Assembly: GCA_022820925.1 (NCBI GenBank)
Contig: JAJEEO010000001.1
Span: forward strand, 191,001 to 255,000
Source: Acidimicrobiia bacterium
GTDB taxonomy: Bacteria; Actinomycetota; Acidimicrobiia; Acidimicrobiales; Poriferisodalaceae
DNA: 64,000 nt
Direction: 5' to 3'
Part shown: piece by piece, positions 53,942-64,000 of the stretch
How the letters are laid out: every line of letters starts with the position of its first letter
How positions within the stretch are numbered: the first letter of the stretch is position 1
Position numbers and translations under genes: made by a program
Notes under the pieces: model-generated
The model's database searches: none
Seen by the model: only the letters and a program-made list of their open reading frames with translations
Told to the model about the DNA's origin: nothing

Positions 53942-56142
53942 CTGCGCTGCAGGTAGTCGGAGTCGCGACGGCTGGCGAACCAGTCGATCTCATCGGCCAA
54001 CCCTGGATGGTCGTCGAGGGCGCCGTCGGACCCGATGAGCTCGGCAGCGGCATCACGCGCTGCCTGCACCCACGTCAGGTCACGGGCGAGCGATGCCAGC
54101 TTGAGGTCGCTGCGGCCCGATTGGCGTTCGTCGAAGAGCGTGCCCTCGCCACGCAGCTCGAGGTCGCGTTCGGCGAGCTCGAATCCGTCGTTCGTCGAAG
54201 CCAGTGCGCTCAGCCGCTCGACTGCGACGGGCGTCGGGTCCTCGTCGCTGACGAGATAGCACGTCGACGCACGACTGCCCCGACCCACCCGGCCCCGCAG
54301 CTGGTGCAGCTGCGCGATGCCGAAGCGGTCCGCCGACAGCACGACCATGACGGTCGCATTGGGCACGTCGATCCCGACCTCGATGACCGTCGTCGCGACC
54401 AAGGCGTCGAGATCGCCCTCCCGGAACCGGGTCATCGTGGCTTCTTTTTCGGCCGGCGGCAGGCGTCCGTGCAGCAGACCGACCCGCAGGCCCGCGAGCG
54501 AGCCGGCCGCCAGCTCTGCGTGCATCTGGGTGGCCGAGCGGGCATCGAGGCTCTCGCTCTCGGCAATCAGCGGGCACACCACGTATGCCTGACGCCCCGC
54601 TTCGATCTCGGCGCGCACCTCGATCCACATCGCTTCAGCCGCCAGTGGGCCTTGCGCCCACTGCGTGACGATCGGCGTGCGGCCCGGCGGGAGCCCGTCG
54701 AGCGTCGAGACATCCAGATCGCCGTAGACGGTCATGGCCGTCGTGCGGGGAATCGGCGTTGCGGTCATCACCAGCAGGTGCGGTATACGGCGGTCGTCGC
54801 GCCCGCTCTCGCGCAGCCGCGCACGCTGGGACACGCCGAACCGGTGCTGCTCGTCCACCACGACCACGCTGAGCGAACCGAACCTCACCGACTCTTCGAG
54901 CAGGGCGTGCGTGCCGACGACGATGTCCGCAGCGCCCGTGGCGATCTCCAAGAGCACCTCGCGTCGCTGCGTCGCCGAACTCGATCCGCTGAGCAGGCGC
55001 AGACGCAAGGGTCTGCGACCGCCGAGCCGCGCCTCGTCGGGCACTTCGAACCCGTCGAGCAAGGCGCGCAGCGCGATGTAGTGCTGCTCGGCGAGCACCT
55101 CGGTCGGCGCCATGAGCGCGCCCTGGTGGTCGTTCTGGACGGCCGCCAGCAGCGCGTGCAGCGCCACCAGCGTCTTGCCCGAGCCGACATCGCCCTGCAG
55201 CAGCCGGTGCATCGGTCGCAGGGTGCTCAGATCGGCGTCGATGTCGGCCATCGCACGCCGCTGCGCGTCCGTCAGCGTGTAGGGGAGGCGTCGGTGAAAT
55301 GCCTCGATCAAGCTGCCGGAAGGTTCGTGCGCGATGCCGAGTTCGCGGGCCTCGCGCGCCAAGCGCTGGCTTTGCAGCATCAGCTGCACCCGCAGCAGCT
55401 CATCGAACACCAGTCGGTCGCGCGCTGCCCCCTGGTCGGGCATCGACGCCGGCTCGTGGATGTCGGCCAGCGCCTGGGCCCGGCCGGCAAGCCCCAGCCG
55501 GCCACGCAGCCACACCGGCACCGGATCGGCGATGCCGCGGGCTGCGCAGCGCCGCTGCGCTTCGCCGATCCAATTCGCAACGTCCCACGTCACGATGCCG
55601 GCGTTCTCCGACTGTGGGTAGATGGCCACGATCTTGCCGGTGCGGTCCCCGGCAGAGCCGCCGCCCAGCACATCGACCACCGGGTTGGTCATCTGCTTGC
55701 GGCCCCGGTAGTTGTCCACCTTGCCGAACAGCGCCACCGTCCTGCCTTCGGCGAGCTGACGCTCACGCCATGGCTGGTTGAAGAACACGGCGCTCAGCAG
55801 ACCGGTGGCATCGGCCACGTCGACGCTCACCAGTCGCCTGCCCCCGCGCAGGCGGCGGCTCGACACCGAGTGCACATCAGCCACCACGGTGATTTCCGAC
55901 CCGATCTCGGCCTCGCTGATCGGGGCCTGGGCGGTGCGGTCGACGTAGCGCCGGGGGTAATAGGTGAGCAGATCGAACACCGTCTCGACACCGACATCGG
56001 CGAGGGCCTCACGGCGCTGGCGGCCGACACCGTTGAGTCGATCCACTCCGATCGCGTCGAGTTCCCGCAGCGTCAGCGGGTCCTTCGTCGTTTCCCCCGA
56101 GGACCGGCCCGCAGCGGGCTGGCTGGGGTGGGGTGGGCTCAT
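53938..56142 (-). CDS. recG: ATP-dependent DNA helicase RecG
   Basis: 734 aa; LLQGDVGSGKTLVALHALL, VVVDEQHRFGVSQRARL, LLVMTATPIPRTTAMTVYGDLDVSTLDGLPPGRTPI, VATTVIEVGIDVPNATVMVV. Confidence 0.96.
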   Translation of the reverse strand: MSPPHPSQPAAGRSSGETTKDPLTLRELDAIGVDRLNGVGRQRREALADVGVETVFDLLTYYPRRYVDRTAQAPISEAEIGSEITVVADVHSVSSRRLRGGRRLVSVDVADATGLLSAVFFNQPWRERQLAEGRTVALFGKVDNYRGRKQMTNPVVDVLGGGSAGDRTGKIVAIYPQSENAGIVTWDVANWIGEAQRRCAARGIADPVPVWLRGRLGLAGRAQALADIHEPASMPDQGAARDRLVFDELLRVQLMLQSQRLAREARELGIAHEPSGSLIEAFHRRLPYTLTDAQRRAMADIDADLSTLRPMHRLLQGDVGSGKTLVALHALLAAVQNDHQGALMAPTEVLAEQHYIALRALLDGFEVPDEARLGGRRPLRLRLLSGSSSATQRREVLLEIATGAADIVVGTHALLEESVRFGSLSVVVVDEQHRFGVSQRARLRESGRDDRRIPHLLVMTATPIPRTTAMTVYGDLDVSTLDGLPPGRTPIVTQWAQGPLAAEAMWIEVRAEIEAGRQAYVVCPLIAESESLDARSATQMHAELAAGSLAGLRVGLLHGRLPPAEKEATMTRFREGDLDALVATTVIEVGIDVPNATVMVVLSADRFGIAQLHQLRGRVGRGSRASTCYLVSDEDPTPVAVERLSALASTNDGFELAERDLELRGEGTLFDERQSGRSDLKLASLARDLTWVQAARDAAAELIGSDGALDDHPGLADEIDWFASRRDSDYLQRS

Positions 56143-57962
56143 TCGATGCCGAAGAGGTACGGGTAGTGGTCCTGGCCGCCGACGTGCCGCTCGACTTCGA
56201 CGTCGGACCAGTGCTCAGCGAGCCAGGCCATCACTTCGGCGGTGTCGGTTGCCTGGGCGCCCGCTCCCTCAATCAGCGTGAGAATCTCGTGCGCCGGGGT
56301 AAGCATGGCATCGAGCAGCCCGACGGCCGCCGCCGCTGCGGAGTCGCCCGCAGCCGAAATGCCCCCGCCGTCGAGGCCGATCCACTGCCCGGCGGCGACA
56401 GGGCCTGCCGGTGAGGTCGTGTCGCGCACTGCCTGGGTCACTTCGCCCGCCGACACCGCATCGGCGGCATCGCCCATGGATTCGGCGTTGGCATCGGCGC
56501 TCGCGTTGGGGTCGTAGCCGATCAGTGCTGCAAGGCCCGCGGGCACCGAGGTCGTGGCCACCACCGTGACGGTCTTGCCGGCGTGCTCGCCCGCCTGGCG
56601 CGCCACCGGGACGATGTTGGAGTTGTTGGGCAGCACCACGACCTGCTCGGAAGGCGCAGCCTCGATGGCTGCGAGCAGCTCGGCCGTCGAGGGATTCATC
56701 GTCTGTCCGCCGGTGACGAGTTCGTGGCATCCCAGCGAGGCGAACAGCTCGTCGAGCCCCGCCGCGGGCGAGACCGCGACCACTGCGCACCCCACGAGTG
56801 GCCGCTGCTCGGGCTCTGCCGCATCGTGGCCTGCGTGCGCACCGTGCACACCGTGCACACCGTGCTGGCTTGCGTGCACACCGAGGCCGGCGACCTGCTC
56901 GTGGAGATCGGTGATCTGGATGCGATGCGGCCGGCCGGCGTCGATGCCCGCCTCGATGACGGGGCCGATGTCGTCGGTGTGGATGTGGCAGTTCCACAGC
57001 CCGTCCCCTCCCACCATCACGATCGAGTCGCCCAGCGAGTCCCAGGCCACCTTGAAGTCATCGATGTTCTCGTCGGGCGCCGAGAGCAGGAACATCACCT
57101 CGTAGCGGGTGCCGGAGGGATCATGCACGTCGTGGCCGCCATCGCCGTCGAGATGGCTGTGCAGTTCGGCGCGTTGCTCCGCGACCGGGTCCACGGCGAC
57201 GCCTTGCAGGCTCGCGCCGGCATTCCCGTGGGCGATCACCGCCTCAACTTCGGCAGGCAGGTCCACGGCATCAGGCAGCGGGCGTCCGTCCACGACGCTC
57301 AGCAGGGCGTCGAGCAGCAGCAGGTACCCCGCTGCGCCCGCGTCCACCACGCCGGCGTCGGCCAGCACGGGCAGTTGCTGCGGGGTCGCCTCCAACGCCG
57401 TCTGCCCAGCTTGCTTGGCGCTCTCGAGCACAGCGGCCAGCGCCCTGTCCTCGTCGCCCGCCAGCGTGCCCAGCGCGCGCTCGGCCGCCTGCGCCGCGGC
57501 GCGCGCGACGCTCAGGATCGTTCCCTCCACCGGCCGCATGACTGCGCCGTCCGCCGCCGTGCTCGCGGCCATCAGTCCCCGGGCGAGCAACTCGGCGTCG
57601 ATGGGCGGCTCCGCCTCGGGCTGTTCGTCACTCGGGGCCAGCGTGGCGGCCATCCCCCGCAGGAGCTGGCTCACGATGACCCCGCTGTTGCCGCGCGCGC
57701 CCATGAGCGCGCCGTGGGAGATGGCCCGGCAGATGTCAGCCCGCCCAGCGCCCGCACGCAGGAGTTCCTCGCTGACCGCGGCGAGCGTCAGCGCCATGTT
57801 GGTGCCAGTGTCGCCGTCGGGCACCGGGTACACATTCAGCCGATCGATCGTGACGCGGTGCTGATCAAGCGCAGCTCGATAGGTGCGGATGGCCTCGGCC
57901 AGCGCGCCCGAGTCGAGGGTGGTCAGCGGACCGGCTGCGGTGCGTGGGTCGCCGTCGCCCAT
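56139..57962 (-). CDS. DAK2 domain fatty acid/dihydroxyacetone kinase-like protein (YloV/FakA-like)
   Basis: 607 aa; RLNVYPVPDGDTGTNMALTLAAV, SHGALMGARGNSGVIVSQLLRGM, LPVLADAGVVDAGAAGYLLLLDALL; ATGA overlap with recG. Confidence 0.93.
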   Translation of the reverse strand: MGDGDPRTAAGPLTTLDSGALAEAIRTYRAALDQHRVTIDRLNVYPVPDGDTGTNMALTLAAVSEELLRAGAGRADICRAISHGALMGARGNSGVIVSQLLRGMAATLAPSDEQPEAEPPIDAELLARGLMAASTAADGAVMRPVEGTILSVARAAAQAAERALGTLAGDEDRALAAVLESAKQAGQTALEATPQQLPVLADAGVVDAGAAGYLLLLDALLSVVDGRPLPDAVDLPAEVEAVIAHGNAGASLQGVAVDPVAEQRAELHSHLDGDGGHDVHDPSGTRYEVMFLLSAPDENIDDFKVAWDSLGDSIVMVGGDGLWNCHIHTDDIGPVIEAGIDAGRPHRIQITDLHEQVAGLGVHASQHGVHGVHGAHAGHDAAEPEQRPLVGCAVVAVSPAAGLDELFASLGCHELVTGGQTMNPSTAELLAAIEAAPSEQVVVLPNNSNIVPVARQAGEHAGKTVTVVATTSVPAGLAALIGYDPNASADANAESMGDAADAVSAGEVTQAVRDTTSPAGPVAAGQWIGLDGGGISAAGDSAAAAAVGLLDAMLTPAHEILTLIEGAGAQATDTAEVMAWLAEHWSDVEVERHVGGQDHYPYLFGIE

Positions 57963-58013
57963 AGCTGCCGAAGCTACAACGCGCGCCGCCGTCGGTTGCT
58001 AGCTTTCGGTAGG

Positions 58014-58042
58014 TCGCGCAGCCCGCCTCGGCGGGCTCGCGA
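58014..58042 (+). promoter_or_regulatory. Strong hairpin in the 5' region of the cold-shock-like gene
   Basis: TCGCG-c-AGCCCGC-CTCG-GCGGGCT-CGCGA: 12 bp with one bulge and CTCG loop, 23 nt before ATG 58066. Confidence 0.5.
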
Positions 58043-58065
58043 TTTCCCAGCCACGGGAGGCGCAC

Positions 58066-58311
58066 ATGCAAGGCGTCATCAAGTCATATGACCCTGCATC
58101 GAGAGTCGGTGTCGTCACCGACGACGTCACGCGCGCCGAGCACGAGTTGGCACCGAATGCCTTGGAAGGCTCCATCTTCCGGATGGTGAGGCAGGGCCAG
58201 AGAGTGATCTTCGACCTTGACGAGCGGGGGCTCGCCACGCGGCTCCGTCTGGGGTCCGAGGTGGACCTGGGAACACCCGACTGGATCACCGCCGGGGGGG
58301 AGACAGCGTGA
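58066..58311 (+). CDS. Cold-shock-domain-like small protein (divergent, lacking RNP1/RNP2)
   Basis: 81 aa; [78 protein letters not shown]. Confidence 0.75.
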   Translation: MQGVIKSYDPASRVGVVTDDVTRAEHELAPNALEGSIFRMVRQGQRVIFDLDERGLATRLRLGSEVDLGTPDWITAGGETA

Positions 58312-58360
58312 TCTGAGGCCGGTGCGGCCGCACCGGTCGAAGAGCGAGTTCTACGACTCG

Positions 58361-60187
58361 ATGCACGAGCGTGTACGAGACTCGGACCCGGAGGACAATT
58401 TGCCTGCGACTGACAACCGCCATTTGATCGATTGGGTCGATCATTGGGCCGGCGTGCTGCGACCCGACGCCGTTCATTGGTGCGACGGCACCGAAGCCGA
58501 GTACGACCAGTTCTGCCGCCAGATGGTCGAGTCCGGCACGCTCATCGAGCTCGACTCCGCCACCCGCCCCAACAGCTTCCTCGCCCGCTCGGACCCTGCC
58601 GATGTCGCACGGGTCGAGGACCGCACCTTCATCTGCAGCGAGAACGAGATCGATGCCGGCCCCAACAACAACTGGCGCCATCCCGACGAGATGCGCCCCG
58701 AGCTGCTGAAGCTCTTCGAGGGCTCGATGCGGGGCCGCACCATGTACGTCGTGCCGTTCTCGATGGGGCCGCTGGGCAGCCACATCGCCCACATCGGGGT
58801 GCAGCTCACCGACTCGCCTTACGTTGCCGCCTCCATGCGGATCATGACTCGCATGGGCCAGCCGGCGCTCGATGTGCTCGGCGACGGCGACTTCGTGCCG
58901 TGCATCCACTCGCTCGGCGCACCGCTGGAGTCGGGTCAGGCAGATGTGCCGTGGCCCTGCGACGCCGACCGCAAGTACATCGTGCACTTCCCCGAGACGC
59001 GCGAGATCTGGTCCTACGGCTCCGGCTACGGCGGCAATGCCCTGCTGGGCAAGAAGTGCTTCGCTCTGCGGATCGCCTCCACGATGGCCCGCGACGAGGG
59101 CTGGCTGGCCGAGCACATGCTGATCGTGGGCGTGACGCCTCCCGACGGCGAGACGATCTACGTGGCGGCGGCGTTCCCCTCTGCCTGCGGCAAGACCAAC
59201 ATGGCGATGATGATCCCGACGCTGCCGGGCTGGAAGGTGCGCACCATCGGCGACGACATCGCCTGGATGAAGTTCGGCGACGATGGCCGCCTGCACGCGA
59301 TCAATCCCGAGGCCGGCATCTTCGGTGTCGCGCCCGGCACCGGCGACGACACCAACCCGAATGCGCTCGGCACGATGTGGGGCAACTGCATGTTCACCAA
59401 CGTGGCGCAGACCCCCGACGGCGACGTCTGGTGGGAAGGTCTCACGCCGGAGCCCCCCGAAGGCATCATCGACTGGCGCGGCAACGAATGGTCGGCATCG
59501 GACGGGACGCCCGCCGCGCATCCAAATGCCCGCTTCACGGCACCCGCCGGACAATGCCCCTCGATAGCACCCGAGTGGGAGGACCCCGCCGGTGTGCCGA
59601 TCTCGGCGATCCTCTTCGGCGGTCGGCGCGCCACCACCGTGCCCCTGGTGGTAGAGGCCTTCGACTGGGAGCACGGGGTGTTCCTGGGCTCGCAGATGTC
59701 GTCGGAGAAGACCGCTGCAGCGGCCGGGGCGGTGGGCGAGGTACGGCGCGACCCGTTCGCGATGCTGCCGTTCTGCGGGTACAACTTCGGCGACTATTTC
59801 CAGCACTGGCTGGATATCGGCGCGAAGCCGGGCACCCAGCTGCCCAAGCTCTATTACGTCAATTGGTTCCGCAAGGACGACGACGGCAGGTTCATCTGGC
59901 CGGGCTTCGGCGACAATGCCCGGGTGCTGAAGTGGGTGCTCGAGCGGATCGCTGGCCACGGCGAAGCGGTGCCGACGGCAATCGGCCTGGTGCCGCCGCC
60001 CGAGGCGCTCGACACCAGCGGGCTCGATCTCACCGACGCCGAGATCGAGACGCTGCTCGGGGTTGACGAGGACGACTGGCGGGCTGAGATCGACATGATC
60101 GAAGCGCACTACCGGGAGCTCGGCGAGCGCCTCCCGCCCGAGATGCGCAAGGAGCTCGACCGGCTCGAGCAGCGGCTCGGCTTCTGA
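58361..60187 (+). CDS. pckG: Phosphoenolpyruvate carboxykinase (GTP)
   Basis: [63 protein letters not shown]. Confidence 0.96.
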   Translation: MHERVRDSDPEDNLPATDNRHLIDWVDHWAGVLRPDAVHWCDGTEAEYDQFCRQMVESGTLIELDSATRPNSFLARSDPADVARVEDRTFICSENEIDAGPNNNWRHPDEMRPELLKLFEGSMRGRTMYVVPFSMGPLGSHIAHIGVQLTDSPYVAASMRIMTRMGQPALDVLGDGDFVPCIHSLGAPLESGQADVPWPCDADRKYIVHFPETREIWSYGSGYGGNALLGKKCFALRIASTMARDEGWLAEHMLIVGVTPPDGETIYVAAAFPSACGKTNMAMMIPTLPGWKVRTIGDDIAWMKFGDDGRLHAINPEAGIFGVAPGTGDDTNPNALGTMWGNCMFTNVAQTPDGDVWWEGLTPEPPEGIIDWRGNEWSASDGTPAAHPNARFTAPAGQCPSIAPEWEDPAGVPISAILFGGRRATTVPLVVEAFDWEHGVFLGSQMSSEKTAAAAGAVGEVRRDPFAMLPFCGYNFGDYFQHWLDIGAKPGTQLPKLYYVNWFRKDDDGRFIWPGFGDNARVLKWVLERIAGHGEAVPTAIGLVPPPEALDTSGLDLTDAEIETLLGVDEDDWRAEIDMIEAHYRELGERLPPEMRKELDRLEQRLGF

Positions 60188-60247
60188 TCCACCTGTCCGG
60201 CCGCCTGTTGGACTTGGCCGCGGTTCCGGCCTTTGGTCCCCGGATCC

Positions 60248-60619
60248 TCAGCTGCCCAAGAACATGGCCCGGATGGCGAGGCCCATGATGAACAGGGCGC
60301 CGAGGCCGAACAGCTCGTAGCGGCGGTGCTCGAGCTGCTGGCGGTACCCGATCACGAAGGCGACCGCCACCGCGCAGCAGACGCCGTAGAACACGTGGAA
60401 CGCCGGCGCATCGACCGCGGCGACTCGCATGAGGACGACCCCAGCGGTGAGCTGGACGAACACCAGCACCCAAGCGCCGCTCAACAGCCACCACAGGCTG
60501 CGGCGCCGCAGCGCGTGCCAGCGGATGGCGCCGAGCGCCCAGAGTCCCGCCACCCCATTCGACAGCACCATCGCCCAGCCGAGCGCCGTGTGGACCGTCG
60601 ACCAGACCCCAGCGCTCAC
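60248..60619 (-). CDS. Small multi-pass membrane protein
   Basis: 123 aa, four predicted TM segments (LWWLLSGAWVLVFVQLTAGVVLM, FHVFYGVCCAVAVAFVIGY, etc.). Confidence 0.65.
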   Translation of the reverse strand: MSAGVWSTVHTALGWAMVLSNGVAGLWALGAIRWHALRRRSLWWLLSGAWVLVFVQLTAGVVLMRVAAVDAPAFHVFYGVCCAVAVAFVIGYRQQLEHRRYELFGLGALFIMGLAIRAMFLGS

Positions 60620-61059
60620 TGACGCGGCGAGACGTGCTCGGTGAACAGGTGGATGAACATCATGAGGTTCTGGGCGTCGCCGTGGCCGTTTGCGAGGTTG
60701 ATCTCGCCGGGCCGGCGCGCCTCGGTCTCGCTCAGCTTCATCACGTCGAGGGCACGCAGGAGCCCCACGGGCGCTCCCGCAGAGACCAGTTCGCTGATGT
60801 CGCGCACGAGGTGACGGCCGCGCAGTCCTTGGGACTGGATGAGGCTGCGCAGCAGCAGCCGTGCCAGCGCGCAGGCGCTCGCCGGCGACACGTCGGCGAC
60901 CGCGGCAGCCTCGTCGTACAGCGGCACGAGCTTGCGGTCGAGCCCCGGCGGGGCGCTGTGCTGCTCGGCCCGCTCTGGGCGGGCGCCATCGGGCTCGGCC
61001 CGCTCTGGGCGGGCGCCATCGGGCTCGGCGCGCTCCGAACCCGGCTCAGGCGACGGCAC
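60616..61059 (-). CDS. Conserved hypothetical, DUF4145-like helical domain with N-terminal decapeptide repeats
   Basis: GTG start; [35 protein letters not shown]... then [58 protein letters not shown] overlap with 60619. Confidence 0.55.
   Translation of the reverse strand: MPSPEPGSERAEPDGARPERAEPDGARPERAEQHSAPPGLDRKLVPLYDEAAAVADVSPASACALARLLLRSLIQSQGLRGRHLVRDISELVSAGAPVGLLRALDVMKLSETEARRPGEINLANGHGDAQNLMMFIHLFTEHVSPRQ
60963..61022. repeat. Two perfect tandem 30-bp repeats plus a partial third (to about 61037)
   Basis: gctcggcccgctctgggcgggcgccatcgg x2. Confidence 0.97.
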
Positions 61060-62203
61060 CGGTATCGCGCAGCTTCTCGATGTCGTCAGGGTCGTAGCCG
61101 GCGATGGCCAGCACCTCATCGGTGTGCTGACCCGGATGCGCCGGCGGTCCCTGCACGGCCTGCACAGTGCGGCTGAAGCGCGGCGACGGGCTCGGCTGGA
61201 TCACGCCTGCCACCTCGCAGAACACGTCGCGGTGGACGTTGTGCGGGTGCTGGGGAGCCTCTTCTAGCGTCAGCACCGGGGCGAAGCACACGTCGGTGGC
61301 ATCCATGATCTCGCACCACTCGTCACGGGTCTTCGACTTGAACACCTCCGCGATGCGCTCCTTCTGCTGCGGCCAGCGGCTGCGTGAGTGCTGCTTGGCG
61401 AACTCGGAGTCCTCCTCGAGGCCGGTGAGGCGCAGCAGCTCGGCGTAGAACTGCGGCTCGATCGACCCGATCGAGATGTAGTTGCCGTCCGCACACTCGT
61501 ACACGTCGTAGAAGTGGCTGCCGGTGTCGAGCAGGTTGGTACCGCGCTCGTCGTTCCACACGCCGAGCGCCCGCATCGAGTGGAACATCGCCATCAGCGT
61601 CGCGGCACCGTCGACCATGGCGGCGTCGATCACCTGGCCTTCGCCTGAGCGCTGCGACTCGAACAGGGCGCAGGCCACGCCGAACGCCAGCAGCATGCCG
61701 CCCCCGCCGAAGTCGCCCACGAGATTCAGCGGCGCGATCGGCGGCTCTCCCTTGCGGCCGATGGGGTCGAGCGCGCCCGCCAGCGCGATGTAGTTGATGT
61801 CGTGGCCGGCACCCATGTGGTACGGCCCCTCCTGGCCCCAGCCGGTCATCCGGCCATAGACCAGCTTCGGGTTGCGTGCGAGGCACTCGTCGGGCCCGAT
61901 GCCGAGCCGCTCCATGACCCCGGGGCGGAAGCCCTCGATGAGCGCGTCGGAATGCTCCACCAGCCGCAGCAGCGCCTCGATCCCGTCGGGGTTCTTGAGG
62001 TCGAGGCCGATCGAGGTGCGACCGCGGGCGAGCACGTCGATCGGCGGGGTGTCGGGGTCGCGGTCGCGCACCCTGGCCGCGCGGTCGACCCGGATGACCT
62101 CGGCCCCCATGTCCGAGAGCATCATCCCGCAGAACGGCCCTGGGCCGATGCCCTGCAACTCGATGATGCGAACGCCCGCCAGCGGTCCTGTGCCCATCGT
62201 CAC
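61046..62203 (-). CDS. CoA transferase family III (alpha-methylacyl-CoA racemase/CaiB-like)
   Basis: 385 aa; [101 protein letters not shown]. Confidence 0.94.
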   Translation of the reverse strand: MTMGTGPLAGVRIIELQGIGPGPFCGMMLSDMGAEVIRVDRAARVRDRDPDTPPIDVLARGRTSIGLDLKNPDGIEALLRLVEHSDALIEGFRPGVMERLGIGPDECLARNPKLVYGRMTGWGQEGPYHMGAGHDINYIALAGALDPIGRKGEPPIAPLNLVGDFGGGGMLLAFGVACALFESQRSGEGQVIDAAMVDGAATLMAMFHSMRALGVWNDERGTNLLDTGSHFYDVYECADGNYISIGSIEPQFYAELLRLTGLEEDSEFAKQHSRSRWPQQKERIAEVFKSKTRDEWCEIMDATDVCFAPVLTLEEAPQHPHNVHRDVFCEVAGVIQPSPSPRFSRTVQAVQGPPAHPGQHTDEVLAIAGYDPDDIEKLRDTGAVA

Positions 62204-62246
62204 TCCCGATCTCGAGGTTTGTACTGCGGATGGTCCGCAGGCAACG

Positions 62247-63011
62247 CTACTGCGCGCCGACGCGAGCCTCCCCGGGCGTGCCCGCGGTCGGCGCCGCGCC
62301 GCTCAGCGCCTGGGCGACGGCCTCCGCTACGCGTCGGACGGCGGCAGGCGTGCGTGTCCCCCACCAGAACAGGTCCTGGCCGTCGATGAGATGGACGGGG
62401 CCGTAGGGATCGAGATCGTCGAGATTGCGGCGGTGCCACGGGTAGGGCTCGGTGGAGGCGAGCACGAGGTCGATGTGCTCGTTCGCGAGGTCGGCCTCGT
62501 CCAGCGTGGGGTACGGGTCGGACCGATCGGCGAAGGCCACCTCCATCCCGCAGTAGGCCAGCAGGGACGCCCCGTAGGTCGGAGCGCCGATCGACATGAA
62601 CGGGCGGCGCCAGATCGGCACGAACACGCGCACGCGCTCGCCTCCCCCGCAACGGCCGCGCAACGGCGGCAGCTCCGAGCGCTGCGGCAGCGGCTCGGGC
62701 TGCCAGTCGACCCCGACACGGCGTGCCAGACGAGTCAATTCCGGTTCGACGTCGTCGACCGAGGCGATGTGCAGCACCTCGACCTCGATGCCGGCGGCCA
62801 CGAGCGCGTCATGATCGGGTCGCCGGTTCTCTTCGCGGTCCACGACCACGAGGTCAGGCGCCAGCTCCTCGATGGCAGCAATGTCAGGGTTCTTCGTGCC
62901 CCCCACGTGAGGCAAGTCCTCACGCTCGCAGTAGCGGGTGCACGCCACCGGGTCGACACCCCACGCCGCCAGCGTCTCGGTAACGCTCGGAACGAGGCTG
63001 ACCACCCGCAC
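62247..63011 (-). CDS. Helical-backbone metal receptor / BtuF-like protein without a signal peptide
   Basis: 254 aa; [77 protein letters not shown]. Confidence 0.8.
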   Translation of the reverse strand: MRVVSLVPSVTETLAAWGVDPVACTRYCEREDLPHVGGTKNPDIAAIEELAPDLVVVDREENRRPDHDALVAAGIEVEVLHIASVDDVEPELTRLARRVGVDWQPEPLPQRSELPPLRGRCGGGERVRVFVPIWRRPFMSIGAPTYGASLLAYCGMEVAFADRSDPYPTLDEADLANEHIDLVLASTEPYPWHRRNLDDLDPYGPVHLIDGQDLFWWGTRTPAAVRRVAEAVAQALSGAAPTAGTPGEARVGAQ

Positions 63012-63045
63012 GACCGCAGGCTAACGAGGGTCTAGTTTCGCCTCG

Positions 63046-64000
63046 ATGAGTGGTCCGGCGGAGGCTCCGGCCGATGCACCAGAGGGGGGTGAGGCGCTGC
63101 CTGCAGACGACGGACTTGACGCCGCACAGCGTGCGGCGGTGCGCTCGCCCGCGGCAGCGCTGCTGGTAGTGGCCGGACCGGGAAGCGGCAAGACCCGTGT
63201 GCTCACCCAACGCATCGCCTGGCGGGCCGCGACCACCTCGATGCAGCCGCGACGGGCCGTGGCGGTCACCTTCACTCGGCGGGCTGCCAGGGAGCTCAGC
63301 TCGCGGCTGCAGCAGCTCGACGTCGACGACATGGGACCGGTCGGGACGTTTCACTCGCTCGCGCTCGCGCAGCTCCGCCAGCACGACATCGACCAGGGCC
63401 GGGCCGAGCGCAAGATCCTGCCGAACCGGTGGGCGCTCAGCGGCGAGCTGGGCGAGCACCTCCAGCGCAGCTTCGGTCACCGGCCGCCGATCACGGTGGC
63501 GACCGCCCTGCGGGAGATCGACTGGGCCAAGGCCAGCGACCTGTCGGTCGGCGAGTATCGAGAGGGACCCGCCTTGCGCCGACTCGGTCCCGACGCCGGC
63601 GCTGCCGCTGCGGAGCTGTATCGCCACTTCGAGCGCACCAAGGGCCGCCGCCGGCTGCTGGACTTCGACGACGTGCTCGCCGAGGCCACCCGGCTCATGC
63701 GATCCGACGAGCATTTCGCTGCAGCGCAGCGCTGGATGGGGCGGCACTTCTTCGTCGACGAGTTCCAAGACCTCAACCGTCTGCAATGGAACCTGCTGTG
63801 GGAATGGCTCGGCGGTGCTGACTCCGTGCACAGCGGGGCTGCCGACATCTGTGCCGTCGGCGACGCCGACCAGGCGATCTATGGGTGGAATGGCGCGGAC
63901 AGTCGTTACATCACTGAGTTTGAACGCCATTTCGGGGGGGCACAGACCGTCCGGCTCCAACTCAACTACCGCAGCCACTCCGCCCTGGTCACGGCGGCAC
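63046..64000 (+). CDS. UvrD/PcrA-family ATP-dependent DNA helicase, truncated at window edge
   Basis: LDAAQRAAVRSPAAALLVVAGPGSGKTRVLTQRIAWRA, AVTFTRRAARELSSRL, FFVDEFQDLNRLQWNLL, VGDADQAIYGWNGAD, LQLNYRSHSALV; open to the right edge. Confidence 0.93.
   Translation, partial: MSGPAEAPADAPEGGEALPADDGLDAAQRAAVRSPAAALLVVAGPGSGKTRVLTQRIAWRAATTSMQPRRAVAVTFTRRAARELSSRLQQLDVDDMGPVGTFHSLALAQLRQHDIDQGRAERKILPNRWALSGELGEHLQRSFGHRPPITVATALREIDWAKASDLSVGEYREGPALRRLGPDAGAAAAELYRHFERTKGRRRLLDFDDVLAEATRLMRSDEHFAAAQRWMGRHFFVDEFQDLNRLQWNLLWEWLGGADSVHSGAADICAVGDADQAIYGWNGADSRYITEFERHFGGAQTVRLQLNYRSHSALVTAA

Noticed and set aside
58286-60109. 607-aa minus-strand ORF antisense to PEPCK
   Set aside because: Shadow ORF; PEPCK motifs on the plus strand are unambiguous.

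Overview
The window is a high-GC actinobacterial chromosome segment, probably Acidimicrobiia-like (inferred from gene content and order only). It is almost entirely coding. Most of it is a conserved housekeeping block on the minus strand: dapB-pnp-rpsO-ribF-truB-rbfA-infB-nusA-rimP-ispG-rseP-dxr-cdsA-frr-pyrH-tsf-rpsB-M23-xerC-dprA-comM-yraN-rplS-trmD-rimM-khpA-rpsP-ffh-ftsY-smc-mutM-like-rnc-acpP-plsX-rpmF-yceD-coaD-recG-DAK kinase. The flanks are more accessory: a sugar-binding lipoprotein, an IolE-like isomerase, an MBL hydrolase, P450, ftsK, an acyl-CoA ligase, dapA-rnj, a molybdopterin oxidoreductase, GTP-PEPCK, a class III CoA-transferase, a metal-receptor-fold protein and a UvrD-type helicase. 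I saw no tRNA, rRNA, CRISPR, transposase, prophage or recognisable defence or biosynthetic island, and I do not think the window contains a complete new system. The observations most worth a second look are: a MutM/Fpg homologue in the rnc-smc locus that has lost most catalytic and zinc-finger residues; a cold-shock-like protein without RNP motifs and with a strong 5' hairpin upstream of PEPCK; a structured rpsB leader overlapping its Shine-Dalgarno; a probable nonsense truncation; a 71-bp duplication at the end of an MBL gene; and acidic/Ala-rich tails on several translation and RNA proteins. All assignments come from reading motifs in translations; no database search was run.
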